The notes under the pieces are model-generated. The model saw only the letters and a list, made by a program, of their open reading frames with translations. It had not been told where the DNA came from and did not search any database. A DNA stretch of 64,000 nucleotides. It comes from Ligustrum vulgare (lineage: Eukaryota; Streptophyta; Magnoliopsida; Lamiales; Oleaceae). The stretch covers positions 26,601,608-26,665,607 of the forward strand of contig OY743174.1 in the NCBI GenBank assembly GCA_963555705.1. The letters are read 5' to 3'. Both the position numbers and the translations under genes were made by a program. Within the stretch, counting starts at the first letter, position 1. Every line of letters begins with the position of its first letter. Below, piece after piece: positions 23,640-34,799 of this stretch.

Positions 23640-25000
23640 CCTCGTTAAAACCTTACCCAGAAAAATCCAGTGGGACAAAATCTGGATAAGGAAAAAGAAT
23701 ACTCGTCCCTGATGCTGAAAGAAAGAACGATGGGTGCGCAGGCCCGACCCTAAACATTATTGTTCGGAGGCTGTATGAGCCCTTTCCCACTTTTCGGATG
23801 ACTTCGTATTGTCCTTCCCAAATAGGTCAAAGTTTCCCAGGTTGGTGACCTGCGGCCTCGCTTCGACGAAGGACAAGATCTCCCATTCTGAATTCTCTCT
23901 TCTTCACTCGAATATTAAACTTCTTGGTCAGGGTCTGTTGATAAGCCGCTATTCTCAAGGATGCATTCTCCCTGACTTCTTCCAGAAGATCCAGACTTTC
24001 TCTCTGTCCCTCAATCTGGTCAGGTGATTCTGTAATCATTGTACGGAAGCTGGGAATTATTACTTCTACTGGAACAATAGCTTCCATCCCAAAGGCAAGC
24101 ATGAATGGAGTTTTCCCTGTTGCAGTTTTGAATGTTGTTCAGTTGGTCCAAAGTATTTCTGGGAGGAGATCGGGCCAATTACCTTGGCATTGTCAAGGCG
24201 AGTCCTCAAGTCTTGCAAGATGAGTCTGTTCGTAACTTCAGCTAATCCATTATTTTGCGGGTGCGAAACGGAAGTTAATCTGTGTTTTATTCCCAGGTTC
24301 TTGCATAACTGTTTGAAGGCTTGGCACTCGAACTAACACTCGTTATCAGTGATTAATGTCTTAGGGAGACCAAAACGGAAGATAATTGACTTCCATACAA
24401 ATGCCTCCAACTTTTGTTCTGTGATTACGGTAAGGGGTTTTTCTTCCACCCATTTTGTGAAGTATTCCACAGCCACTTCTACGAACTTGACCTGACCACG
24501 AGCTATGGGGAATGTCCCAAGTATGTCAATTCCTCATTGAGCGAAGCGATATGGGCACATAATTAAAGATAGTTCTTCAGATGGTTGATGTAATTGGGCT
24601 GCAAACCTTTGACACTTATCGCAAGTTTTCACGTAGCGAGTGTGTCATTCTTCATGGTTGTCCAATAGTATCCGCATCACATTAACTTCATAACCAGTGC
24701 TCTTGCTCCCTGGTGTCCTCCAAAAATTCCTTCATGAACCTTGGCTAAGCAAGGGCTGCTTCTTTCGGAGTTAGGCATCGCAGGTAAGGTAGTGTAAAAC
24801 TTCGACAGAACAAGGTATTCTATAATAAGGTATACCTCGGGGCCCTTGCTTTGACTCTTCTTGCCTTTGCTTTGTCATCTGGAAACTTTCCTGATGTTAA
24901 ATATTCAATGATTGGATCCATCCAACTGGGTTCATGATCTGAAATATCCATGACAACGGGCTAATGTGTAATACTGGGCTCATGAAGAGTTCACACGAAT
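23640..25000 (-). pseudogene. Retand-1 integrase
   Basis: Reading right to left, fragments match Tat integrase: a zinc-finger region near 24,600-24,760, a catalytic core with many stops (24,540-24,130), then the C-terminal part FGMEAIVPVEVIIPS (about 24,095) and KKREFRMGDLVLRR (about 23,880), typical of the end of Tat integrase. The downstream block at 23,640-23,700 (CCTCGTTAAAACCTTACCCA) is conserved non-coding sequence often found after pol in these elements. The gene is heavily interrupted and not functional. Confidence 0.78.
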
Positions 25001-25041
25001 ACAGTTCTCTCTAAGTGGTCAAGATTGGAAAAAGTTAATCT

Positions 25042-25329
25042 TCACAGAGCATCTGTTTTATGATTAGCGGACCTTGGAATTTTGTCAATGCAGCAAGACT
25101 TGAACTTCCTTTGCAAGTCCAAAACCATTATCCTGTAAGATGACATTTTCTCATCTTTTGCTTCAAATGTGCCGTTCACTTGCTCTACCACCAATTGTGA
25201 ATCACTTAAGACTTTGACATGCTCGACCCCTAGATGTTGAGCTGCTTGAAGTTTGGCGATAACGGCTTCATACTCTGCATTATTATTCGTTACTGGGAAG
25301 TCAAACCTTATTGCACACTGAATTTCCAT
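25042..25329 (-). pseudogene. Retand-1 second (archaeal-type) RNase H domain
   Basis: A 95-codon open stretch with TNNNAEYEAVIAKLQAAQHLG, LSDSQLVVEQVNG and IPRSANHKTDAL. The NNNAEYEA and SDSQL motifs hold the catalytic glutamate and aspartate of the second RNase H that the Tat lineage acquired. Its presence between RT/RNase H and integrase is diagnostic. The flanks contain stops. Confidence 0.88.
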
Positions 25330-25469
25330 TGTGACATCATCTTTCTTTAGTATGATTCCGGCCCCCGAGCTTGCGGCATTCGATCCTTTTCCCTGTCATG
25401 ACTTGTTGGCCCCCAAGGTCTTGGGGCGAGTTCGATGACGAAGTCGGCCAAGACCTATGCTTTTATAGA

Positions 25470-26610
25470 AGGTTGAGGTTTGAACTCAATGTCATATTCC
25501 CCAAGCTCGATTGACCATTTGAGTAGACGACCAGAGACATCCGGTTTCTGCAAGATCTATTTTAAGGGCTGATTTGTGAGCACAGTTATAGCATGGGCTT
25601 GAAAGTAAGGACTTAACTTTCTGGTTGCTGTAACCAAGGCAAGTGCAAGTTGTTCTGCTAATGTATATCGTGTTTCTGCGTCCAACATCATCTTGCTGAC
25701 ATAATATACTAGTTTTTGAGCCTTCCCTTCCTCTTTGACCGAAAAGGCGCTTACAGCATGATCTGAAACTGCTAGATACAAGAACAGATTGTCTCCTAGA
25801 TATGGCTTTACCAATATTGGAGGAGTACCCAAATATTCCTTCAACTTCCTGAAGGAGATCTCGCACTCTTCATCCCACGTGAAATCTTTGTTTCCTCTGA
25901 GAGTCTTGAAGAAGGGAAAACACTTATCTACTGCCCTTGACATAAAATGGCCCAATGCTGCCACTCTCCCCGTATGATTTTGTACGTCCCTGATGTTCCG
26001 GGGAGGTTCTATTGATGTAAGGGTTATAATTTTATCTGGATTAACTTCAATGCCTCTCTGGGTGATCATGAATCCCAAAAATTTTCCTGAGCTTACTCCG
26101 AAGGCGCACTTGGTGGGATTCAGTTTCATCCGATGTTCTCTGAGTGTACATAATATGTCTTCCAAGTCAGCAATGTGGTCTTTCTTTCTCGAGCTCTTTA
26201 CAACCATGTCATCAACATAAACTTCAATGTTCAGTCCGATATGCTTGGAGAAGACCATGTTTACCAATCTTTGATAAGTAGCTCCGGCATTCTTCAATCT
26301 AAAGGACATGACTTTATAGCAATATATTCCTTCATCTGCCGTAAAGGAAGTTTTTTTTCTGATCTTCCTGTGCCATTCGAATCTGATGATATCCTGAGAA
26401 TGCATCGAGGAAGTTGTAAAGCTCAGATGCTGATGTGGAATCCACTAATCTGTCAATCCGGGGAAGAGGATAATTGTCTTTTGGACATGTTTTGTTTAAA
26501 TCTGTGAAATCTATGCAAACTCACCACTTGCCATTCGGCTTCTTCACTAATACCACGTTAGCTAGCCATTCTGGGTATCTTACTTCCTTGATGAATCCTG
26601 CTTTCAAAAG
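25470..26610 (-). pseudogene. Retand-1 reverse transcriptase and first RNase H
   Basis: The longest open part is 25,557-26,405 (282 codons). It shows KTSFTADEGIYCYKVMSF, LKNAGATYQRLVN, the catalytic box VYVDDMVVKS, LNPTKCAFGV, the RNase H start FLYLAVSDHAVSA (usual D kept as SD) and TRYTLAEQLALALV. Upstream, at 26,405-26,610, the RT start KAGFIKEVRYPEWLANVVLV and DFTDLNKTCPKDNYPLPRID is readable in another frame with stops at 26,609 (TAG) and near 26,521 (CGA to TGA type). PFGLKNAG reads SFRLKNAG. The gene is inactive. Confidence 0.85.
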
Positions 26611-27387
26611 CTAATATATTTCTTCCTTTATGATTTTTCTTCTTTCTGTGGCAAACTGCATTCTTCGCTGTTTTACGGGCTTCTTGCCGGGCATGACGTT
26701 AAGCCTGTGTTCAACAAGTGCAGGGTCAATCCCGGGCATGTCTTCAGCTCTCCATGCGAATATGTCAACATTTCTCCTTAAACATTGCAACAGTTCTTCC
26801 TTCATTGATTTGGGGAGTTTCTTTCCAATTGTGAAGCTCTTTCCTTCTGAGATTTGAATTTCTTCCGATTCTTCTACTGGTGACATTCTTTCTTCCACAG
26901 GAAGTTCAATTGACATCAGATTTGTCTTACCCTTTCCAATATTGCTGATATAATAACTTCTGGCTACTGATTGATTTCCCTGTACTGTTGTTATACCTAC
27001 GAAAGTCGGGAAGTTGATTTCCAGATGATATGTTGATAATATAGCTTTAAAGTTGTTAAAGAATGGTCTTCCCAAAATAGCGTTGTAGACCATAGGGGTC
27101 TTCACGACCTGAAACGGGGTCATCTTTGTCACCAAATTTTCTTCTAATCTAAGGGATGTAGGAAGGTCAATTAAGCCTTCAGGTTTCACTGTTCCTCCAC
27201 CGAAGCCAGTTAGCGGAGTAATGACCTGACGGAGCCAATCTTTGGGGAGCTGCATCTTGTTGAAGGCTTCCAAAGCAAGGACATTAGCTGCACTTCCATT
27301 ATCCACGAGCACCCTCCTTACATCAAAATTTGCAATTGTGGCACTGATTACAATGGCATTGTCATGGGAATAGGAAATTCCTTCCAT
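26611..27387 (-). pseudogene. Retand-1 protease and start of RT
   Basis: A 258-codon stretch with NFDVRRVLVDNGSAANVL (aspartic protease site, DNG where DTG or DSG is usual), TPLTGFGGGTVKPEG and MVYNAILGRPFFNNFKA, then DIFAWRAEDMPGIDP, EHRLNVMPGKKPVKQRRMQF and ERRKIIKEEI, which lead into RT. This order is that of Tat pol. An in-frame stop closes the frame at 26,611 where RT should continue. The first codons join the zinc-finger part of gag to the right. Confidence 0.85.
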
Positions 27388-28923
27388 TTACGCGTTACTG
27401 AAATTGATGCTGATTGAAACTCCATGGTCATGACTTCCCGACCTTATTTCCTGATCACCCAGTGCCCGAGCATGATTTTTCCTTGCATTATTTGAATCGC
27501 CTACAGAAGCTATTCCCCCGACGATAAAATTTATGGTGCCAGTGGATCTATTCTTCTCTTCTCCTCTTACCTGATCTTTATCTTCTTTCTTTATGTAATG
27601 TCCCATGAAGCCTCTTTTTATGAGGGCTTCTATCTCCTGTTTTAGTGTTCTGCACTCATCCGTGGTATGACCCGGGCTCTTGTGAAAGTCACAATACTTA
27701 TGTCAATTCTTTTCGTCGATCTTCCCCTTGATAGGCTTTGGCCAACGCAAATCTTCCCACCCTTTGATTTCCATGAGGATGTGAGATCAAGGAGCATTTA
27801 ATGGAGTTAAACTCTGAGGCCCATAACTGCTTCCCTTTGTGTTAGGCCGGGAAGAATTCTTTCCATATTCTTGTCTTGATCTCTTATGCCCCTATTTGAC
27901 GGGTTTCAAAGACTGTACTTTTGCTCCATGAACTTGATCTTGTGTCCTAACCGACAATAGTGTTTCTTCCATATTTATGTATTTCTCGGCCCTTCTGAGA
28001 ATTTCTGTTACATTCCAGGTGGATTCTTAGACAAGGACATTCTGAATTCCGGACCCCGAATAGCCAAGGTCAGGGTTGAAGTGGCCGATGAGATTTGAAG
28101 ATCTGGAATTCGATGTCTTTCGGCATTAAAGCGAGTCATGAACTCCCGTAGTGTTTCATTCTGTCCTTGCCTTAACTGCATGAGGGAAGCGGCTATTTTC
28201 TTGATCCTTTTGCTACTTGCAAATAAAGCCGTGAATTTCTTAGTAAGTTCAGTGAAGGAAGAGATTGATCCTGGGGGTATTGTAGAAAACCAGTCCCAGG
28301 CTGAATTTTTTTAAGGTTTACGGGAAGGCCTTACATAGAATCTGATCGGGAGCATTCTGCATGTCCATGACATTAGTGTAGGTATTCAAGTGGTTGTTAG
28401 GATCATTTGTTCCATCATATTCCTTTATCCGAGGATATTTAAATATTTCCGGTAAGGAGAACGATGTTATTTTAGGAGTAAAAGGGGTTCTTCTTATGAA
28501 AGAGGTCCGACCTTGTTTGTTTTGCCTTATTCCATCAGTAATTCCTTCCTGAATAATTCTTGAGAGTTCTTTCCGTGTCAAGTTAGCGAATCCCTCAGTC
28601 ATGGGATGGGCACTCCCGATTCCCAGGGAATTGTCAGCTATAGGATTAACTGGCATGTGATCTTCCCTGGGAATCATACCTGGAGTGTTCAGGTCAGGGG
28701 GCGCTTGACGATTATTCTGTTGTTGAAGAGCCTGACGGAGTTCACGGAGCTGCTACTGGAGTTCGTTGAAATCCTCCTGACTAACTGGTTCACTGTCTGG
28801 TGTGATTTCTGGGTTTTGTTCTTCCCCAACTTCTTCAAGGGACGGTGGATTATCTTCTTCAACTGAGGTATTGGATGGAACAGAGGGTCTGGTGGATGCA
28901 GAGGGGACGAGCTTGACGTCTAT
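27388..28923 (-). pseudogene. Retand-1 gag
   Basis: The recognisable core ALP-type block SLPEIFKYPRIKEYDGTNDP and LNTYTNVMDMQNAPDQILCKAFP (about 28,470-28,318) is the Tat gag capsid region. After a shift, gag continues with a stop-rich segment. Around 27,690-27,600 is a CxFH..GHTTDECRTLK zinc-knuckle-like stretch ending in IKRGFMGHYIKKE. Coding-like sequence begins only about 20 bp inside the LTR, and the usual tRNA primer site next to the LTR is not recognisable. Confidence 0.72.
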
Positions 28924-29703
28924 TGATGCTGTAAAAAGTCCCAACCTTGACGTGGCGGGATCTGGTGATACTTGATTGCTGGAAAAGATGAATGAATTCG
29001 CCTTTGATGACCTGCAAAAAGACTATGAGGATTCTCCCCATCGCCCCTCTGGTGTGAGAATTAGTATTCTAGAGAAAAGTAGAGAAAGAATATTTAATTG
29101 GAAAACGTAAAAAATATTGAATGAATAATATGTGATCAAATGAGCGGTATTTATAGGCTGAAAAGCCCATAACCCTTTTTAATTAAAGAAGGAGTCCTTT
29201 TATTATAAACTTACCTTTTAGGAAGAGTTCTAAACTTATACAGACTCGATTCCCTTTTTTAGAATATTTCCTTCTGGGATTCGTAAGGCCTTGAGACCCA
29301 AGAATGGGGCCCATTAGCGAGGCCCATTCATGAGAGAGATTCAAGGTCCTATTTACTTGGGCCATAGGTAGGGGACTTCCCTGCCTAATCCTCAAGCGCA
29401 ATTCAAAGTGGATATGATCAAGGTATGACCCGATCTTATCCGCTAGACGTACCTAGGCCCAAGATCCCACCTTTAAAGACCATAATACGTTTTGAGAGAA
29501 GGTAGGTCGGTCAAGCTCAACCATAAGGATGACTGAAGAACCCCGGGGATATGTAATGGCTGGGTATACATGCCCGACCTCGTCATCCTATAAGCTGCAA
29601 ACTTGGACAGGTCGGTCATAGGACGGGGTCCGTGGTAAGATGGGCTGACCAGTTGTATTCCCGTGTCAAGCCCATCTTTGGACGTCCTGAATTTTTCTGA
29701 TCA
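28924..29703 (-). repeat. Retand-1 5' LTR (780 bp)
   Basis: On the + strand it starts TGATGCTGTAAAAAG and ends TCTGATCA, giving TGATC..GCATCA ends on the coding strand. It pairs with 20,051-20,828. The TATA box TATAAATA for - strand transcription is at 29,148-29,155. Confidence 0.9.
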
Positions 29704-29749
29704 CCATCTTTCGAGGGGAATGGGCCTAATACCTATTGAATATAATTAA
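29704..29749 (+). pseudogene. Copia-1 pol, last codons
   Basis: After one CCATC target copy the frame reads SRGMGLIPIE then YN and a TAA stop at 29,747-29,749. SRGMGLKPIE is the conserved end of many plant copia pol proteins. It joins the DQVYH codons at 20,035-20,049 in frame, which identifies 20,051-29,703 as one insertion. Confidence 0.88.
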
Positions 29750-30299
29750 TATGACAGAACCACAATCTTGTAGATTGGAGATCCTAAAATCTTTGTTCAA
29801 TGGGACAACTAAGTCATAAATTATTCGGAATAAAGCACTTATTCCCATTCCTAAAAATTGAAGTGCTATGTAAAATGTGTATAAGGACAAGTATACATAT
29901 ATATTTTTAATGATTCATAACCTTAAAATAGAAAGGTATGAGATCACCTATATAAGTGTGAAGTGGGACCGCTTCTACAAGAATTCACGGCTTAATTCTC
30001 TTAGAGCACTTATGAAACCAAGAGTTGTCTAGAGGCCAAAATGGACACAACCATGAGAACCAAATTTGTTAGATGAGTCATGGTGTTGGTAAAGTTGTTT
30101 GAATTTACATGAGCAGATGAATGGTTCAAGACATCGCATTCACCAACTAGCCTAGTAAATCCGATTGTACTCAACTAAAGAAGGTTCAAAGCCACAAGCT
30201 ACCTATCTTGATGCTATAGCATGTACTCCATATGTTAGAGTCTACATTTCATTTGCATTGTGTTGTGCATATCGAGGAATTTTCATTCATGTGGGGGAT
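29750..30299 (+). other. Copia-1 3' non-coding spacer and polypurine tract
   Basis: About 550 bp without an open frame separate the pol stop from the 3' LTR. The purine-rich GTGGGGGAT (30,291-30,299) directly precedes the LTR and is the likely plus-strand primer site. Confidence 0.75.
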
Positions 30300-31105
30300 T
30301 GTTAGATATTAGTTCAATAAATCGAGAAATTCATTTAAGTATTGAAAACTGACTAAAGTGACTTCGTATCGACTTCGGACAAATATTTAAACCTGACTCA
30401 ATCCATTTAAGAAAATTAGTTTGCCACTTCGCCGCTTCGGGATGCAGAAATGGGACCAATATCGGATGAATGAAAAATTACGAAGGAAAAAAGTTAGTTG
30501 AGATTTTAACCATGCGATCGCATGGTATTATAACCATGCGATCACACGTGAAAAATATTATTTTCTTTTTTCGCCTAAATCCATGTGATCACATGGCTTA
30601 TAACCATGCGTCGCATGGTAATTCGAAAAGTTATGTCTTTTCGAAGTGATGCATGGTTTGGCTCCACACCACTTCGTCCAAAACCCTTCATCATCTATAA
30701 ATAGGACCCTTGGGATGTCCTATTCTACACACCAATGATATGCAACAACAATATCATTCTCTCTTCTGATCTTCATAAAAATTCTTGCATTTTGTTGCAT
30801 AACTTTTGATTTTCTTTCATTTTCATTTTTGGAGTACAAAAACCATAATTTTGGTTCGTTATTCTTGTATTTTGGAGTGTTACAAACACATGTGGGAGTC
30901 ATTGTATCTTGAGAGTCGATTGCCATAAACCGTAAGCACCGTTGCGGGGCAAATTCGACTTAAGAACAAAGTGTTCAACACTTTCCCCGACTTTGTCTCT
31001 TTTCTTCTCTTTTCTTTTTCTTGCCGTTAATCTATCCATAGTCGACAGGGATTTCATATAATTAACTTATTTCTTTGGCGTCACTATACAAAAAATATTC
31101 CAACA
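30300..31105 (+). repeat. Copia-1 3' LTR (806 bp)
   Basis: It starts TGTTAGATATTAG after the purine tract and ends TATTCCAACA, giving TGTTA..CAACA ends. A TATA box (TATAAATA) is at 30,696-30,703, and palindromes lie upstream in U3. No partner was found in the window. ATTTT (31,106-31,110) would be the target copy to the right. Confidence 0.8.
30510..30618. repeat. Palindrome cluster in Copia-1 U3
   Basis: CCATGCGATCGCATGG (30,510-30,525) and CCATGTGATCACATGG (30,581-30,596) are perfect 16-bp palindromes. CCATGCGTCGCATGG (30,604-30,618) is palindromic around one base. CCATGCGATCACACG (30,534-30,548) is degenerate. The second differs from the first by CG to TG/CA on both strands. The cluster lies about 80-190 bp upstream of the TATA box. 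Confidence 0.93.
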
Positions 31106-31110
31106 ATTTT

Positions 31111-31310
31111 GGGTATTACAAATAAGGCTATAAACCACTGTTGTAAATATTATATTTTTTCTGGTGAATGACAATTGTACTCTTGTAACCTTAAACATTT
31201 TTACTTTGTATATCCTTATTCTCCCCTATATATATGGGGTTTTAGTTTATAATAAAACACACAAGTTTATTGGCCTTTTTATTTCTTCTCTCTTTTCTCT
31301 CTAGTTTATA
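31111..31310 (+). repeat. End of the 5' LTR of a third copia element (Ivana-like)
   Basis: This LTR carries a TATA box (TATATATA, 31,227-31,234), an AATAAAA signal (about 31,250) and a terminal CT-rich stretch. It ends TTTATAACACGTTATTAG, similar to the LTR-end and primer region of a group of plant copia elements. Copia-1 lies directly to its left and may have inserted into this LTR. Confidence 0.6.
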
Positions 31311-33267
31311 ACACGTTATTAGTGCGAATCTCTACCAAAATGAGTTAAAAAAATTCTCAAAATCTCACATATCAAAATATTAGTTAGATGTACCTTGGTG
31401 GTACAGATTGAAAATAGTTTCTCATTAATGGATGAGATAATCTATCAATATCATTGAACCTTTATAAAGCCTAGATTATTCAGATTCCAGTCGAGAGGAT
31501 GTAAAAGATTTTGTGGGTGTATTTATTTATTATTGTATTACTTTATTGCTCCAGAAGTAGAAAAATAGTATATAAATATTTCAGAAGAATATTAATAATA
31601 AATTTGTCCATTACAAATTTATTTATTTATTGTGTTATTGCTCCTGAAGTAGTACAACAGTATATATATTAATATTCAAGAAGAATATTAATTATAGATC
31701 TGTCAATTACAAATATTATTTTTATTATTGTTTTAAATTGATAATTCATTATGTTATTGCTCCTGAATTAGATCAACGGATAATTAATATAATCCAGAAG
31801 AATATTAACCATATAATTGTCTATTATAAACAATTTTTGTTGTTTCTAAAGTAGCACAACATTATAATTAATATTCCAGAAGAATATTAATTGCTCATGA
31901 AGAGAATAAATTATAATTCTCAATATTTCAGAAGAATACTGATTCATTATTTTTGAAGAATCGAAAAAGGTTCGTTAACAAAAGAAGATATATCTTGTTC
32001 CAGTACATTAATTTTCATTCTGAAAGGTACTGAAAATTTGTCATTGTCTCTTTTTGCCTACATTAATTATGTTTGCCTGTACCATTAAGTTTGATATTGC
32101 TCTTTCAATCATATCATTGGCAATCACTACATTATTTTGAATTTCCACAAAAATTATTTGGATTTATGCCTTTTAATTCTACCACATATTAGTTATACCC
32201 CTAATTTTTATATATGGAATTCACGTGCATGTTTAGTATCTTTTGCATATTGGTAAAAGATTTAGTCAATTTTGTTAACTTCTATATAAGGAATTCACGT
32301 GCATGTTTAGTAACTTTTGCATATTGGTAAAAGATTTAGTTATACCCCTGATGTATGTTTGATAATTAATTTATATATATAAATTCATATCATGTTTATA
32401 TGGTAATTAATATCCTTTATGCTGATTAAATATTTTTAGATGTTCATTAATAAATTTTGAATTGATAATGTAAGTTGCTCACGAAGTAGGACAACATTAT
32501 TGATATTCTAGAAAAATATTACTTGCTCATGAAGAGCATTTTATTACAATTTCAATATTCCAGAAGAATATTGACTAAATGCTCCTGAAGAAGCATAATT
32601 TAAAGTATATTTTAACTGAATATTTTGTTGGTGTTCTCGAAGAAATACAACTCACGTTAGATAAATATTTCAGAAGAATACTGTATCGTCACTGATGTAG
32701 AGTACAAATATTGTTAGTTCGAAAGGTAAAACGAATCGTTAATGTCAATATTTTAAAAAATATTATTTGCTCCTGGAGAGCATAATTTGTTAATATTCCA
32801 AAAGAATATTAACTTATTATTCTTGAACATTCGCAATTTTAAAAATATAATTATTCCAGAAGAATATTTTGCGTTATTGCTACGTTTCAATAGTCTAGAA
32901 GAATATTATTTTATTGCTCATGTGATAAATATTATATTATTGTTCTCAAAGAAATTAAAATCTTTGAATTTATTAATAATCCAAAATATTATTATGAGAT
33001 GTAGGATAATATTTTGTCGTGATCATTCCTAAAGAATCATAATTTTATCTCACATTAAATATTCTAACGCAAAATAATTTTCTCTCGAAGAGCCCAATAT
33101 TGTGAGATATGTCATTAATTTGATATTCTGAAAAATATGTTGTTACTTCTGAAGAATACCAACTTTTTTTATGATAAATATTTCAATTTATCATATTACT
33201 TGTTCACGAATAACAAAGTTTCTTTTTATGTTCCAAAGTAAATGTTAGTATTCTATTAACTTTGAAG
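31311..33267 (+). repeat. Internal region of the third copia element with hairpin repeats
   Basis: This is AT-rich DNA without long frames. At least ten copies of TATTCCAGAAGAATATT or variants recur (about 31,580, 31,675, 31,793, 31,880, 31,927, 32,508, 32,560, 32,667, 32,798, 32,848 and 32,891). They alternate with TTGCTCCTGAAGTAG-type words. The copy at 31,880 has perfect 10-bp arms (ATTAATATTC and GAATATTAAT) around a CAGAA loop. A duplicated block GGAATTCACGTGCATGTTTAG occurs near 32,216 and 32,288. No pol is seen; the element is truncated at 33,267. Confidence 0.7.
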
Positions 33268-33656
33268 CAATGAATGGAAAAGATGAGCTTTTGGATGAGT
33301 TTTGGAGTTAAATTGGACACATTGGAGAAGTCCGTGGAGCCAATTGAGGAAAGCAAGGAAGAAAATAGAAGAAATCGGAAGTAGAAGGGTCAAAATGTCA
33401 TAATTGGAAGTTGGAGAACATGGAAGCAAATAAAGAATGAGGACCAAATAAAACAAGAATCAAAGTTGAAAACGCACTGAATAAGTTTCTACTGCGCGGC
33501 CATGAGCCCCAAAGCCATGCGTCCGTGCGACAATCCTGAAATTAACAGAACTTGATCTAGGTTAACTGCGCGGCCACTAAGGTTTAGCCTACGCGGTCAC
33601 GCCTCTTTCTGGCCCAGGCCCATGCACATATTTTCTCATTGTTTTGCCTAGGTCTC

Positions 33657-33737
<81 letters not shown>

Positions 33738-34645
33738 TCTATATATACAACCTAGGAGGCACGAATTCAGAACCTTTGCATAGCCTACGAACTATAGAAT
33801 TCATTGTTCTATCATTCAATCTTTGGAGGCAAAGATCAAGACAAAGGCGGGGGAATTGACAATTATCAACGGGAAGCGATTTCTTGGTGCAAGACTCCTT
33901 TCTTTCGTTAATTTGATAAACTCTACATGCGTAGTTCTTCATATTGTCGCGTATTTACTTCTTTATTGATGAATTGTTAATTTCAAATTTGGGATATTCG
34001 ATGTAACTAGTTTTATGCTTTTAATTCTATAAATCCAGTTTTGTACTTTTGATTGCATGTGTTGATTTTATTTTGTGTTTAATGCATGATTTAACTCGTG
34101 ACTAATTCATGAATTAATGGGTGTTTTCATAATCCAATAGGTGAGCTAACACTTAGATCTAGGAATAAAATTCGGTAATTGGACGAAGGATAGAGATATA
34201 TGTTCGTTATTATTGCGATCACTACATAAATTCTTGTGTTCTATGCGCACAGTCATTATGACCTTCTATTCGTTAACATGGTCGACTAACTAGGTAGAGT
34301 TGATTTAAACCTGAGAGGGGAATTAATATGTGCATAAGTGAATTCGATCGAGCACTATAATAGGAAGAAAACTAAATAATTGGAATTAAGAGTATTGACT
34401 ATGTGAAATCGGATGTCCCAACACTTATAAATGTCAATTTAGAATATTATTTAAATATTTTTTCTTTTCTTTTCTTTTTTAATTTAGTTCTATTAAAAAA
34501 TTCCAAATTCTACTGTTCAAATAAGGTGAGAACTAACACAATTTTGGTACTTAATTACAATCTCTGTGGGACGATAACTCGGACTTAAAAAGTCCACTTT
34601 ATTACTTGATTGCGACATCGTACACTTGCGATTTAGCACACATCA
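33268..34645 (+). repeat. LARD-like element 5' LTR
   Basis: It aligns with 38,969-39,790 from GAATG(G/A)AAAAGAT onward and ends AGCACACATCA. The TATA box (TATATATA) is at 33,740-33,747. U3 holds GC-rich words such as ACTGCGCGGCCA (near 33,493 and 33,564). The first ~120 bp present in the 3' LTR are missing, so its left end is truncated. Confidence 0.82.
33651..33731. repeat. (CT)n microsatellite next to the TATA box
   Basis: About 38 CT dinucleotides with one ATCT interruption, ending 9 bp before the TATA box. The matching site in the 3' LTR (39,352-39,366) has only AGGTCTCTTCTCC, so the run expanded in one LTR. Confidence 0.95.
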
Positions 34646-34672
34646 AGTTTTTAGTGTCGTTGCCTGATATTG
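34646..34672 (+). promoter_or_regulatory. Degenerate primer binding site of the LARD-like element
   Basis: AGTTTTTAGTGTCGTTGCC directly after the LTR is a mutated form of the AGTTTTTGGCGCCGTTGTC seen in the intact Athila copy (- strand, 55,829-55,847). In the Athila group this site pairs with the 3' end of a tRNA, reported as tRNA-Asp. Confidence 0.75.
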
Positions 34673-34799
34673 TTAATTAATATCGATACTAATTAGTTCT
34701 TACTATATTTTGAACTTTTTATTTTCTATTTTCTATTTTTATTTCTTAGAACATTTAAAAAGTTGTCAAAATTTTCTCTTTTTCAGGCTTGAATAGATA

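Larger units (their letters stand above)
20051..29703 (-). mobile_element. Retand-1: Tat-lineage Ty3-gypsy element with antisense gene
   Basis: It is full length (9,653 bp) and reads right to left: 5' LTR 28,924-29,703, gag, protease, RT, RNase H, a second archaeal-type RNase H, integrase, a tandem-repeat spacer, an antisense spliced gene and the 3' LTR 20,051-20,828. A perfect target duplication CCATC flanks it (20,046-20,050 and 29,704-29,708). The dual RNase H and the antisense extra gene next to the 3' LTR are hallmarks of the plant Tat lineage, Retand type. The LTRs differ by about 6%, and all genes carry stops. It interrupts the last codons of Copia-1 pol. Confidence 0.9.
2081..31105 (+). 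mobile_element. Copia-1: Ty1-copia retrotransposon split by three insertions
   Basis: This is the backbone of the left 31 kb. Its recognisable parts are the integrase C-terminal half (2,083-2,551), RT plus RNase H (18,452-20,050), the last pol codons (29,705-29,749), a 3' non-coding spacer (29,750-30,299), a purine-rich tract (GTGGGGGAT, 30,291-30,299) and the 3' LTR (30,300-31,105). The intervening DNA belongs to a Tekay-like and a Retand-like gypsy element. At both breaks the pol frame continues when the insert and one 5-bp target copy are removed. The 5' LTR, gag, protease and first half of integrase are not seen and lie to the left or are lost. Several stops and a frameshift show that it is dead. 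Confidence 0.85.

Noticed and set aside
33644..33859. Ser/Leu repeat frame at the CT microsatellite
   Set aside because: It is only the translation of (CT)n in an LTR.
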